NCBI GenBank assembly: GCA_010672965.1
Contig: JAAHFN010000029.1
Coordinates: 51,082 to 115,081 of the forward strand
Length of the DNA: 64,000 nucleotides
Reading direction: 5' to 3'
DNA from: Oscillatoria sp. SIO1A7
GTDB lineage: Bacteria > Cyanobacteriota > Cyanobacteriia > Cyanobacteriales > Laspinemataceae
The notes beneath the pieces were generated by a model that ran no database searches, was not told the DNA's origin, and was given only the letters and a program-made list of their open reading frames with translations. The translations under genes and the position numbers were made by a program. This document shows, in pieces, positions 9,476 through 17,419 of the stretch (positions are counted from its first letter, which is position 1; every line of letters starts with the position of its first letter).

Positions 9476-9805
9476 GGGCGTTGGAATGGTTTTGGGTCAG
9501 TTTCCCAGCCTATCATTTAGGGTGTGGGGTGTAGGGTGTAGGGTGTGGGGAGAGGATGGGCAGAGGGGGAGATAAGGGGACAAGGGGACCTGGAGATAAG
9601 GGGACAAGGGGACCTAAAGACAAGGGGACAAGGGGACAAGCAAGACAAAAATTTTCAACAGGACTTACGCAAATTGGACGATTAAGTTATATAGATAGCT
9701 TTTGGTGCGCGGTGCGGCACCCTACAAATAGCATCTCTGCGTTCCTGTTCAACTCAAAACTCTCCCAATGCCCCATGCCCCATGCCCCATGCCCCATGCC
9801 CCCAT
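9476..9805. other. Spacer of tandem repeats and a degenerate GGACTTACGC element
   Basis: Positions 9519-9556 are GGGTGT-type repeats, 9570-9645 are GGGGACAAGG-type repeats, and 9770-9803 is a CCCCATG heptamer array. Between them, 9661-9747 is a GGACTTACGC-ended element whose right end has lost bases (GCGTTCCTG). No gene seen. Confidence 0.7.
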
Positions 9806-11440
9806 TTAAGACCCCGTCTTTTTCAGCGCCAATAACATATCCATCTCTGTGGTGTAATTGGCAGCAGTTGCGGCGATGCCAATCCCTTGAATAGAGTAGA
9901 GGATGGCCTGAGTTTCTGGGGGGAACTGACCGCCGCCTTGCAACAACAGAGGGCCGGCTAAAACCATCAGTCTTTCCATATCTAGATAGAAATAGCTGTA
10001 GTTGGATTGGGGTAGGGAACCGGCGATCGCTTGATAATTAGGGCTGGCGTCGAGAGGATTGGCTGCTGGAACGGCGATCGCATCCAAAAAAGGACCGCCT
10101 AATACCATAAAAACAGAATTATCATCCAACCATCCATATCCCCCTAAAGGCTGGTTTTGGATGGGAATTGTCCATTCGGTTACTTCAACTCCTTGGATAT
10201 CTTTTTGCTTAACTTCCAATTTAATTGGCAAGTTTTTTTGCACATAAGCCTCTAGTTTTTGCAAAGCTACTTCTGCAGTGCCGCGATCGCTCGTTTCAAA
10301 AATCATCGCCCCAGCCGGGATACCCTGCGGAGGGACAAATACCCCTGCGGCAAATTCGCCATCCATCCAACCAAAAACTTCGCTATCTACATCTAAATCC
10401 GCCTCCTGTTTGAAAGAAGTCCTTAACTCATCAACAAGCTCTTGGACTTCTGGTTGGCTGGCGGCTCCTGCAACTAAACCCGACCAAGCCCAAGCGAGAC
10501 CTCGTCCGCCGACCAGGGCTAAGGTCTCGGCGGGAAATCGGCTGGTAAATTTATTTTTGCCTTGCTCTGGATTCTCAAAACCTGCTGGATCGACTTCGGC
10601 GAAAGCCTTTACCCGCACACCCGCATCATTCAAGCCAACAACAATTGCCCCGCTTTTTACATATTTAATTTCTTCGGGAAGCTCTCCTGCTTCGGGAACC
10701 AGCTCGATAAATTTTTCCATAGCGCCAGCATAATCTGGCATATAAAACCGAGCGATGGGATTTTGCACCTTGTCAATTGAGGAGGAAATAGACTTTGCAG
10801 ATCCCAGTTTGTTGGCTAGAGACGGCTCTCCTTTAACAGTGTCGATCGCATTTTCGAGCATTCCTTGGTCAATAGCGATCGCCACATAGTCGTCCAGCAA
10901 AGCTATATAGGTCGTCTTGTTCTCCTTGCTGTCTGTTTTAGTTATCTTGACTCCCTTATAGGATATCTCTTCTGTTTTTACGTCGTCTCTAGACTCTAGT
11001 TTGCGAGCAAAATTGAGAGCAGCTATCTTATCCTTGATACCCACCACTATCAACAAATTAGCTTCTTGCTCTGGGAGATCGGGAGTTGGCGATGCCGGCA
11101 GTAGCGAGACCATCACGCCATCAACCCAGGGTTTTAAGTCTTGGTCGTAATTGATATTTTTCTCATCAAGGAGATTGGTTTTAAATTCTTCTAGACCTTT
11201 TGCGATCGCCCCTTGAGCCTCAGTTGTACCAAACTCCTGCAATTTCGACCAAGCTTCAGGGTCTGTATCGATATAAGCAGCAACGAGGGCCTCATCTGGC
11301 ACTATTTGGGCGCTTTCTAGCGGCCCTAACTTGGTAAAACTGCCCTTAAAGTACAAATAGGCACCGGCAGCGGCACCTGTCAAGACAACGGCGACAGTCG
11401 CTAGCGGCAAAAAAGAAAAGGACGTTTTTTTCTCAGGCAT
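9806..11440 (-). CDS. DUF3352 domain protein, membrane-anchored
   Basis: A 544-residue protein, matching cyanobacterial DUF3352 proteins of unknown function. One membrane anchor lies near the start (LPLATVAVVLTGAAAGAYLYF, within residues 9-30). The large remainder is predicted to lie outside the membrane, with recurring alpha/beta blocks such as ALVAAYIDTDPEAW and ETLALVGGRGLAWAW. I chose the ATG at 11438-11440 (MPEKKTSFSF) rather than an upstream in-frame start at 11530. An AGAGGA ribosome-binding site sits just before it, and the extra 30 residues of the longer form have no protein-like features. No operon partner is evident. Confidence 0.85.
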   Translation of the reverse strand: MPEKKTSFSFLPLATVAVVLTGAAAGAYLYFKGSFTKLGPLESAQIVPDEALVAAYIDTDPEAWSKLQEFGTTEAQGAIAKGLEEFKTNLLDEKNINYDQDLKPWVDGVMVSLLPASPTPDLPEQEANLLIVVGIKDKIAALNFARKLESRDDVKTEEISYKGVKITKTDSKENKTTYIALLDDYVAIAIDQGMLENAIDTVKGEPSLANKLGSAKSISSSIDKVQNPIARFYMPDYAGAMEKFIELVPEAGELPEEIKYVKSGAIVVGLNDAGVRVKAFAEVDPAGFENPEQGKNKFTSRFPAETLALVGGRGLAWAWSGLVAGAASQPEVQELVDELRTSFKQEADLDVDSEVFGWMDGEFAAGVFVPPQGIPAGAMIFETSDRGTAEVALQKLEAYVQKNLPIKLEVKQKDIQGVEVTEWTIPIQNQPLGGYGWLDDNSVFMVLGGPFLDAIAVPAANPLDASPNYQAIAGSLPQSNYSYFYLDMERLMVLAGPLLLQGGGQFPPETQAILYSIQGIGIAATAANYTTEMDMLLALKKTGS

Positions 11441-11773
11441 TGAATTCCTCTGCTGCTTTGGGCGCGGGTTATCTATACAGCCTATCCAAAAAAACGGAAA
11501 ACCGCCGTCAGGGGAGAGACCCGGGGACAAGGGGACTGGGGGACTGGGGGACTGGGGGACTTGGGGGCTTGGGGGCCAGCCAGAAAAGGGCCAGTGGACA
11601 AGGGGACAAAGGGAGATGCGCCCTAAATGTAGGGGCGATTCGCGCTCTTCGCGCTCTCGCCCCTACACATATAGAGAAAATGCGTAAGTTCTGGGGTTAA
11701 TGCGTAAGTCCTGGGGTTAATTAATTATTGCTCTAAAGCTAATCGCTAACCGCTAAAAGCTAATCGCTAAAAG
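11441..11773. other. Repeat spacer
   Basis: GGGGACTG repeats (11520-11575) are followed by a hairpin around 11631-11667 (GTAGGGGCGA...TCGCCCCTAC). Two GCGTAAGT half-ends of the GGACTTACGC family come next (11681-11712), then AATCGCTAA repeats near 11740-11775. No gene seen. Confidence 0.6.
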
Positions 11774-12295
11774 CTAATAAATCCAAGGAATTAACTTTTT
11801 CACTTTTTGCCGATAATCCACATATTCCAGATGCTTTTGGCTCAGCCAAGCTTCTTCCCGGCTCGCCTTAGCATCGAGAAAAGCAAATAACAGCGCTCCA
11901 AGTAGTAAGTGAGATACGCTCAATTGCCAAATGCTATAACTAGCAGCCGCCAAAATCAGTCCGCTATAGAGGGGATGACGAACTACTCCATAAATTCCGG
12001 TTTGCACCAATTGACCATCTTCTTTGGGATAAGGCAACGGCGTCAGGTTTTGCCCTAAGTCCAGCAAGCCTTTGCCTATCAGCATTAAAGCTCCAACAGC
12101 TAGTACCGAGGCTAATGCCCAAGTCAAATAGATGGCTATAGGGGAATCAATGCTCAACCAGTCTGGGCGATAAATAGGCACGATCGTAAGACCAATAATA
12201 AGGATAACCTGCCCTAAAAACCAGTATTCGCCCTTGCGACCGCGCCAGGTTTCAGATGTAAAGCCCCAATTCTGTAATGTTTGCAATATCTTCAT
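11774..12295 (-). CDS. Isoprenylcysteine carboxyl methyltransferase (ICMT/PEMT)-like membrane methyltransferase
   Basis: A 173-residue integral membrane protein with four to five hydrophobic segments. The diagnostic ICMT/PEMT C-terminal block is present: LVQTGIYGVVRHPLYSGLIL (about 97-116) with the RHP SAM-binding motif, and REEAWLSQKHLEYVDYRQKV (about 144-163) with the conserved acidic and Tyr residues. Bacterial members methylate lipids or small molecules; the substrate here cannot be read from the sequence. The start at 12293-12295 gives MKILQTLQNWGF. Just upstream lies a protease remnant on the same strand. Confidence 0.85.
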   Translation of the reverse strand: MKILQTLQNWGFTSETWRGRKGEYWFLGQVILIIGLTIVPIYRPDWLSIDSPIAIYLTWALASVLAVGALMLIGKGLLDLGQNLTPLPYPKEDGQLVQTGIYGVVRHPLYSGLILAAASYSIWQLSVSHLLLGALLFAFLDAKASREEAWLSQKHLEYVDYRQKVKKLIPWIY

Positions 12296-12316
12296 AGTTT
12301 ATTTGCTGACTTAAAT

Positions 12317-12512
12317 TTAAATTGCATCTTGGTTAATCTTGGTGGGTCTGTCCCGGTTCCAGAACATTTTCAAATCGTCTGGCGGGAGAGACAAAAAACC
12401 TGTGAAGCCCGTGTCGATCGCGGCGTCAACCATTTGCTTAGGGTATCTATCATAACCTACAGCAATTTTAATGATGGCCTCACAATTATCGCGCTCCGAT
12501 ACCAAACATCAT
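12317..12512 (-). pseudogene. Remnant of a clan AA (retropepsin-like) aspartic protease
   Basis: The minus strand encodes CEAIIKIAVGY, then DAAIDTGFTGFLSLPP, the active-site D-T-G block and flanking strands of the small cyanobacterial clan AA aspartic proteases. The natural opening (ATGATGTTTGG at 12512-12502) is one frame away from this segment, so a frameshift separates start from body. The normal second half is missing, because the text becomes unrelated after LPPDDL and stops at 12317. The piece is about 60 residues, against roughly 120 for intact relatives. Confidence 0.6.
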
Positions 12513-12572
12513 AAAGCTTTCTTAAGGCTCCGGTAGAAGTCCCTTTTTCTCTCAATCTAAATGCGCGACAGC

Positions 12573-13544
12573 TTACAGATTAAACTTACGTTGAGTATCG
12601 TGGTATAGGGCGATCGCTAGCTCTCGGACAACGTCTTCATTATCAAAGCGATCGCCGAATTTTTGCTTAGCGGTCTCGACGCAGATTTTCATCACTTCTC
12701 CCGATTCCTCTATATAGTTGGCGATCGCCTGTTTTTGCTCCGAGTTCAGCGGCTTTTCTAACTTAGCTTGTATTTGCTTTTTTATTTCTTGTCTTTTTCT
12801 CTCAATTTCTTCGGAAAAACCAGAAGCAATTATCCCTGCTGGCATGGCAAACAGCCCAATGCCCAAAAAGGCCAAAGCCGCTCCCAAAAACTTGCCCAAA
12901 GCAGTAACCGGATAAAGATCCCCATAACCAACAGTAGTTAAAGTTACCACTCCCCACCACATAGCCGCCGGAATACTAGAAAAAGCCTCTGGTTGAGCAT
13001 TGCGCTCGGCAAAGTACATTAGACTCGATGCTATTATTAATAAAATAAAGACAGCAAATAGAGTCATTGTCAATTCATCTTTTTTGGAGCGAATTACTCG
13101 AAAGAAAGTTCGGAGTGTATCGGAATAGCGACTAATTTTGAAGAGCCGCAACAAGCGCAAAATACGAGCCGACCTTGCGATCGCCCACTCGGGATTAATG
13201 GCTATTAAGTAAAATGGCAAAAAAGACATCAAATCTATAGTAGCTAAAGGAGTTGTGGCAAATTTTAGTCTTCCCCAGATAGGATGGCGGTATTTGGGAT
13301 TTGCCGTACAACACCAGAGCCGCAAAATATATTCAAAGGTGAACGATAATACAACTATTCCCTGAATCCTTCTGAATTCACTGGCATATTGAAAAGCAAG
13401 CTCCTGAGAGCTTTGCAAAATGAAGGTTGTAGTGTCTAGAACAACTAAGGCAACAATAAGATAATTGTCAATCATGGTGACCCAATTATCTCGGTCGGAT
13501 GTTTCAAATATCTCGTATATCTTTGCTTTCAGTTTTTGAGTCAT
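12573..13544 (-). CDS. Voltage-gated-type potassium channel (6-TM ion transport protein)
   Basis: A 323-residue inner-membrane protein of the Kv-like family. Segments S1-S3 cover about 25-115. S4 carries regularly spaced arginines (RSARILRLLRLFKISRY, about 124-140). S5 is at about 155-175, the pore helix and selectivity filter TLTTVGYGDLYP at about 196-208, and S6 about 213-238 (LAFLGIGLFAMPAGIIA). A charged helical cytoplasmic tail follows. TVGYGD is the classic K+ filter. The start at 13542-13544 (MTQKLKAKIYEIFET) fits the family length. It should pass K+ out or in according to voltage; its physiological role is not evident from the neighbours. Confidence 0.92.
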   Translation of the reverse strand: MTQKLKAKIYEIFETSDRDNWVTMIDNYLIVALVVLDTTTFILQSSQELAFQYASEFRRIQGIVVLSFTFEYILRLWCCTANPKYRHPIWGRLKFATTPLATIDLMSFLPFYLIAINPEWAIARSARILRLLRLFKISRYSDTLRTFFRVIRSKKDELTMTLFAVFILLIIASSLMYFAERNAQPEAFSSIPAAMWWGVVTLTTVGYGDLYPVTALGKFLGAALAFLGIGLFAMPAGIIASGFSEEIERKRQEIKKQIQAKLEKPLNSEQKQAIANYIEESGEVMKICVETAKQKFGDRFDNEDVVRELAIALYHDTQRKFNL

Positions 13545-13617
13545 GGGAGCATTCTGAAAATTAATGCGAGTCCCGATCGCTCTTCTCTATGACGCAACAG
13601 CCATAACTTCAACTAGC

Positions 13618-13740
13618 GATCGCTTATGGGCCGTAGATAAATATTACCGCATGGCCAACAAGATAATTATCTCGCCAGACGAACGAATTGTAGGGCAAAT
13701 GGTGAAATCTCCCCAACCAGATTGTCTCATTTGTATTTGA
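13618..13740 (+). pseudogene. N-terminal remnant of a Uma2-family (DUF820) protein
   Basis: The plus strand reads VDKYYRMANKIIISPDERI, which resembles the opening helix and first strand of Uma2-family proteins (pattern YYxMxxxGIxxxDERVEL). The likely start MTQQP at 13590 is in another frame, and a stop at 13738-13740 ends the match. It is an N-terminal scrap with at least one frameshift. Confidence 0.45.
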
Positions 13741-13882
13741 AATGACAATATTCGGCTTCGGCAACAAAATCCACGAAGTCTTGTAGCACGACTAAGACAT
13801 CAACAGGACTTACGCTCATGTCGCTATTTGTAGGGTGCCGCACCGCGCACCGGAAACTACATATAGCTTTAGAACCGACAGA

Positions 13883-13981
13883 TATAGCACTACGCAAATA
13901 AGTTAGGACATTTATAAATGCTCGTTCCTTAGTCACAGAGGACTTTTGACTTTTGACTTTTAACTTGCGCGTAGCGCTATA
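13883..13981. mobile_element. Small TIR element, family TATAGCRCTACGC (copy 1)
   Basis: A 99-base element whose ends TATAGCACTACGC and GCGTAGCGCTATA are complementary at 12 of 13 positions. Inside are ACATTTATAAATG and CTTTTGAC repeats. A second copy lies in the opposite orientation at 46376-46477 with the same internal words, which supports a dispersed non-autonomous element. No transposase is encoded. Confidence 0.65.
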
Positions 13982-13984
13982 AGC

Positions 13985-14185
13985 GTAAGTCCAGATCGAT
14001 TAAGATCTCAATATCAGAATAGGGCCGAGCGTTGCCCCTGGTTTGGGAGCTGGTTTGGGAGCCATAGAGTAGGATTTGGCAGAGGCGATCGCCAGATCCC
14101 CATACAGCTCTTCTAGATAGCTGCTTAATTAACCCAATATTTCTGTTAATTTATCGGCGATCGCTTTTGCTTTTTGAAATCTTTA
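13985..14185 (-). pseudogene. Remnant of a MNT-type nucleotidyltransferase
   Basis: The minus strand reads KAIADKLTEILG, an in-frame TAA, then LSSYLEELYGD. After a one-base shift at GATCTGGCGATCGC it continues CQILLYGSQ and ARPYSDIEILIDLD. This is the minimal nucleotidyltransferase signature (GS followed by D-x-E/D). A 12-base duplication adds QTSS in the loop after GS. Stop, frameshift and loop duplication mark it as dead. An intact relative with a HEPN partner is at 61770-62467. Confidence 0.6.
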
Positions 14186-14375
14186 TATAAATATAAAATA
14201 TCGGTAAAATAGGGGCGATAGTGAATAATAAATAAATAGTAAATAGGCTAAGATAGGGTTGTGGCTTTGACCCCGATTTCTTTAGGTTAAAGACACCTTA
14301 TGAGTCTGAGTATTATAGCAACCTATTTAGGATTGCTGCTATAAGATATTAAGGGATAATGTCTGTATTTTAACA

Positions 14376-14525
14376 TATAGCATTGCTCAAATTGATGCCT
14401 TTTCCCTGGGCGAAGCATCCCAATATGATAATACCCGTTTTACAGCAGAGATGGTCAAGGGGTATGCTGTCGCCCCTACATTTCCCAAACCGATCGTTTA
14501 TTACATTTATTTGAGAAACGCTATA
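14376..14525. mobile_element. Small TIR element, family TATAGCGTTTCTCAAAT (copy 1)
   Basis: A 150-base element. Left end TATAGCATTGCTCAAATTGATG is complementary to the right end at 18 of 22 positions. The interior has GGGCGAAGCATCCC and GCTGTCGCCCCTAC, which recur in the copies at 20986 and 48030. No coding capacity. Confidence 0.75.
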
Positions 14526-14837
14526 AATTAGAAAATAATTTTTAGAATTACTTCAATTCGATCCGGATAGGCCAAGCAAACCCCAGAAGCCTATAATCGT
14601 TATTCTGGGTTCCTGAATTGATAACAGCCAAACCCATAAAGCATTTGTAGCTTTTGGTGCCAGGAGGCGGCGTTTAGTTCAGGATGGATTAATTTCAATT
14701 TTGCATTCATAGCAGCCCGCCTCGGGCGAGAGTTTGCGTAGCCGCGCCAGTGGGGCGAAAAAGGCGGCTGCGAGCAAAGATGAAATGTTACCGTAAGCAT
14801 TACCTGGAATAGGGGCAGTGTATCAGAGGTCAAGGCA

Positions 14838-15650
14838 ATGAAATTGGGGCTATTAGCAACTTTAGGGCTATCCATCGCTCTTGGATTAGCAACGGATTAT
14901 TCGGCAAAAGCGCTTCCTGCTGAGCTGTCTGGGAACCAAAAGCGCGAGGAGCAAGTAGAACAAGAGCGACTCTCGCCAAGAGAGCAAATTTCTCTAGTAT
15001 CAAATGCCGCCGCACGAATTGCCAAGACTCACTTAAGGCAAAATTCAGCACAAAATTTAGAGCAAAATTTAGAACAAAATTTAGAGAAAGCCGGACTAAA
15101 AGCTCGTCTGCCAGGAAATGGTTTTGCGCCCATCGGATTGGGAATAACACAAAGAAATAGCGAGCCTCAGTTTTTCCCAAACCTTGCCGTTTTGCTTCAA
15201 TTTTCCTCTCTCGCCGCAGCTAATATCTACTCACCCAAGACATCCGTACTTCCTTCTGGCTATATTTGGCCAGCTCGCGGCACCATCACTTCAGGCTTTG
15301 GCTGGGGCTGGGGACGGATGCACAACGGAATTGACATAGCGGCACCAATTGGCACGCCGATAGTAGCTGCAGCAGAGGGTTTGGTCATTGCTGCCGAATG
15401 GCACGACGGCGGTTATGGCAATTTAGTGAAAATTCAACATCCCGATGGAAGCGTAACTCTTTATGCTCACAACCAAAAAATTTTAGTGCGCGAAGGCCAA
15501 GCGGTGGCGCAAGGTGAATTAATAGCTGAGATGGGCAGTACCGGCTACAGTACCGGACCGCACTTACATTTTGAGGTTCATTTGCCCGAAGGGGAAGCGG
15601 TCAATCCTATGGCATATCTACCGGGAATTAGCTTATCCGCTCGGCAGTAA
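14838..15650 (+). CDS. M23 family peptidase, exported
   Basis: A 270-residue protein with an N-terminal signal segment (LGLLATLGLSIALGLATDYSA). A low-complexity charged stretch with repeated NLEQNLEQNLEK follows (about 70-90), then a LytM/M23 zinc peptidase domain (about 145-260). Zinc and catalytic motifs are intact: HNGIDIAAP (HxxxD) and GPHLHFEV (HxH). M23 enzymes cut peptide cross-links of peptidoglycan; this one should act in the periplasm on the cell wall. The start at 14838 follows GAGGTCAAGGCA, an acceptable ribosome-binding site. The next gene is a putative lipoprotein on the same strand. Confidence 0.92.
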   Translation: MKLGLLATLGLSIALGLATDYSAKALPAELSGNQKREEQVEQERLSPREQISLVSNAAARIAKTHLRQNSAQNLEQNLEQNLEKAGLKARLPGNGFAPIGLGITQRNSEPQFFPNLAVLLQFSSLAAANIYSPKTSVLPSGYIWPARGTITSGFGWGWGRMHNGIDIAAPIGTPIVAAAEGLVIAAEWHDGGYGNLVKIQHPDGSVTLYAHNQKILVREGQAVAQGELIAEMGSTGYSTGPHLHFEVHLPEGEAVNPMAYLPGISLSARQ

Positions 15651-15768
15651 AACAAGGAAGCTTTCTTAAAGTTGCAAGACTTTGAGTAAAAGCCGACCGC
15701 TCTCCTACTGACTGCTTACTGCTTTATTTTTGGCTATGATAGATTGCGGTTCTATCACTGGTTCGTTA

Positions 15769-16263
15769 ATGCGAAATCCCGATCGCTTTCAATTGCAGAT
15801 TGTGGCAGCGATCGCCCTAGCGGCTGCCTTCCTTACCAGTTGCAACAGCACGACCAAGACTGCCCAATGCAACAAACTTATTGTTGCTATTAATAAAGGG
15901 GGCGAATTTATAAAGGATTATGATATCGAGCAAAGCAAAACCGCTGCCGAACTTGCAGGGGCTCTCGACAGCGTTAGCCAAGAGCTAGAGGACTTCGAGT
16001 TCCAAGATGAAAACCTGCAAAAATTTCAAACTCGCTTTGCGAAGATTTTTATGGCTATGAGCCAAGCATTTCGGGAAACCAGGGATGCAATGGCCCTAGT
16101 GGAGCAGTCTAAAGCAGATAGCAAGGGTCTCGGGGAACTCCATCAAGCCAAGACCCAAGTGGAAAAAATTAGCCAAGGAATAACAGAAGTCGCTTTGGAT
16201 GCGGATTCTTTAGCAAAAGAGATTAATGATTATTGTTATAGCCCAGAATCGGGAGAAAGCTAG
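15769..16263 (+). CDS. Putative lipoprotein, function unknown
   Basis: About 164 residues. The signal peptide with hydrophobic core IVAAIALAAAFLTSC ends in the lipobox LTSC, so Cys25 is probably lipidated. The rest is helical and charged with Lys/Glu/Asp heptads (AAELAGALDSVSQELEDFEF, AKTQVEKISQGITEV), and it ends in a Cys-containing tail. I chose the ATG at 15769 because it gives a normal 24-residue signal peptide. In-frame starts at 15730 and 15736 would add 11-13 residues, and none has a clear ribosome-binding site. I do not recognise a named family. Confidence 0.65.
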   Translation: MRNPDRFQLQIVAAIALAAAFLTSCNSTTKTAQCNKLIVAINKGGEFIKDYDIEQSKTAAELAGALDSVSQELEDFEFQDENLQKFQTRFAKIFMAMSQAFRETRDAMALVEQSKADSKGLGELHQAKTQVEKISQGITEVALDADSLAKEINDYCYSPESGES

Positions 16264-16562
16264 CATTGGGCATGGGGCAAAAAACTTAGGGTGTAAGGTG
16301 TAGGGTGTAGGGGAAAGAGAGAGCAGGAGGGAGCATTTCAATTTCGTAGCCGGACGCCTAACGCCTAAAGGCGCGGCTACACAAACTCTCGCCCTTTCGG
16401 GCAACAAGAGTGCAAAAGTGAAATGCTCCCGAGCAGGAAGTGTGATAAGGGTGGGAACTGTGGGAAGAACGCGCGCAAAATTTTCTCCTCTGTCCACTCT
16501 CTCCCATCTCTCCCCTACACCCTACACCCCACACCCTAGACCCTACACCCTTCCCCGATGCC
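16264..16562. other. Repeat spacer
   Basis: GGGTGTAAGGTGTAGGGTGTAG repeats (16287-16312) and their complement CCCCTACACCCTACACCCC (16511-16550) flank a GCATTTC/GAAATGC inverted pair (16333-16339 with 16419-16425). No gene seen. Confidence 0.6.
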
Positions 16563-17072
16563 CTAATGATGAATTTCTAGATTCAGAACGTAGCGACCGA
16601 AGCGGACTTTTTCTGCCCAAAGCTCGTATTCCAAGCGGAAATGCTCTGGTAACTTTTCTCCCGTTACGGTCAAGTTACGAGTATAATTGCGCAGCCTAAT
16701 TTGGTTATTCTCTGGGGATAAATCGCTTTGGAGCCAATACCGGCTGATGCCATACATGCCCCGTTCCCAGAGATGCCGATAGCCAAGTTTGCCATTGCCT
16801 TGCATGGTCATTGTTGCCCGGTAGGGGGAAAACTCCAGCCATACGAGCCTGGAAGATTCCTTCGCTTCCTTCATTGGTAGGAGGTTTTCCCTAGCATCAG
16901 CTTCTTTCACATCTTTTCTATCTGGTTCGCATATGACTGGTTCTTTCAATAGTAAGTGGAACCTATTTTCGCCTTTTTGATAAAGGGTGCCAGCAGTTTC
17001 TACCAAAGACCAGACCGGTAGGTCATAAGAGATCAGAGAAAGGGAGACGGGTTTGCGACGATGGGTCAGCAT
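16563..17072 (-). CDS. Hypothetical protein, beta-rich
   Basis: About 169 residues; I do not recognise a family. Segments such as KPVSLSLISYDLPVW, RLVWLEFSPYRATMTMQG and HFRLEYELWAEKVRFGRYVL alternate hydrophobic and polar residues like beta strands, and there is no signal peptide or membrane segment. I set the start at the ATG at 17070-17072 (MLTHRRKPVSL). An in-frame start at 17180 adds 36 residues of unconvincing composition. The gene converges on a repeat spacer and diverges from aroA. Confidence 0.6.
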   Translation of the reverse strand: MLTHRRKPVSLSLISYDLPVWSLVETAGTLYQKGENRFHLLLKEPVICEPDRKDVKEADARENLLPMKEAKESSRLVWLEFSPYRATMTMQGNGKLGYRHLWERGMYGISRYWLQSDLSPENNQIRLRNYTRNLTVTGEKLPEHFRLEYELWAEKVRFGRYVLNLEIHH

Positions 17073-17419
17073 AATAAATGTGGAGTTGACTTCACTTAAC
17101 TCAGAAGGACTAAAAAAAACAGAGAAATAATAGGGAAATAATGGAGTAGCATTTAAAAGAATAAACCTACGGCAAACCAAGGGAATATTTATTGGGAAAT
17201 TCCTAGACTGGATCGGGACTTACGCTTGCCTATCCATATCTAGTATTTGTAGGGGCAATCCCCCCGTGGTTGCCCCTATTCATAGAGTCTATGCGTAAGT
17301 CCTATGGATTTTTCGCTCTTAATTTGCTAGGTAGCAGTTCGGGGACGGTGGTGCGATATATAAGTGGTAGTATAGCGGTGCTTTAGCACCAGTTTACCCC
17401 CATACAGATTATTATCCTA
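17073..17419. other. Divergent spacer before aroA
   Basis: Contains one complete GGACTTACGC element (17216-17302). The segment 17303-17419, AT-rich around TATATAAGTGGTAGTATAGC, is the likely aroA promoter zone, though I cannot fix boxes. Confidence 0.5.
17216..17302. mobile_element. Small TIR element, family GGACTTACGC (copy)
   Basis: An 87-base element with perfect 10-base terminal inverted repeats GGACTTACGC/GCGTAAGTCC. The core is an imperfect hairpin with GTAGGGGCAATCCCC and TTGCCCCTA. Complete relatives are at 22320, 37462, 59649 and 61582, and degenerate ones at 9661, 13806, 24513 and 44114. No coding capacity. Confidence 0.75.

Larger units (their letters stand above)
13545..14837. 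other. Long non-coding stretch with gene debris and small elements
   Basis: Nearly 1.3 kb has no intact gene. It contains a Uma2 remnant (13618-13740), a degenerate GGACTTACGC end (13806), a complete TATAGCRCTACGC element (13883-13981), a nucleotidyltransferase remnant (13985-14185, minus) and a TATAGCGTTTCTCAAAT element (14376-14525). Positions 14186-14375 and 14526-14837 hold nothing I can assign beyond the likely promoter zone of the M23 gene. Confidence 0.6.

Noticed and set aside
14600..14875. Minus-strand frame of 91 codons
   Set aside because: No family features, overlaps the start of the M23 gene, and shares sequence with spacer palindromes.
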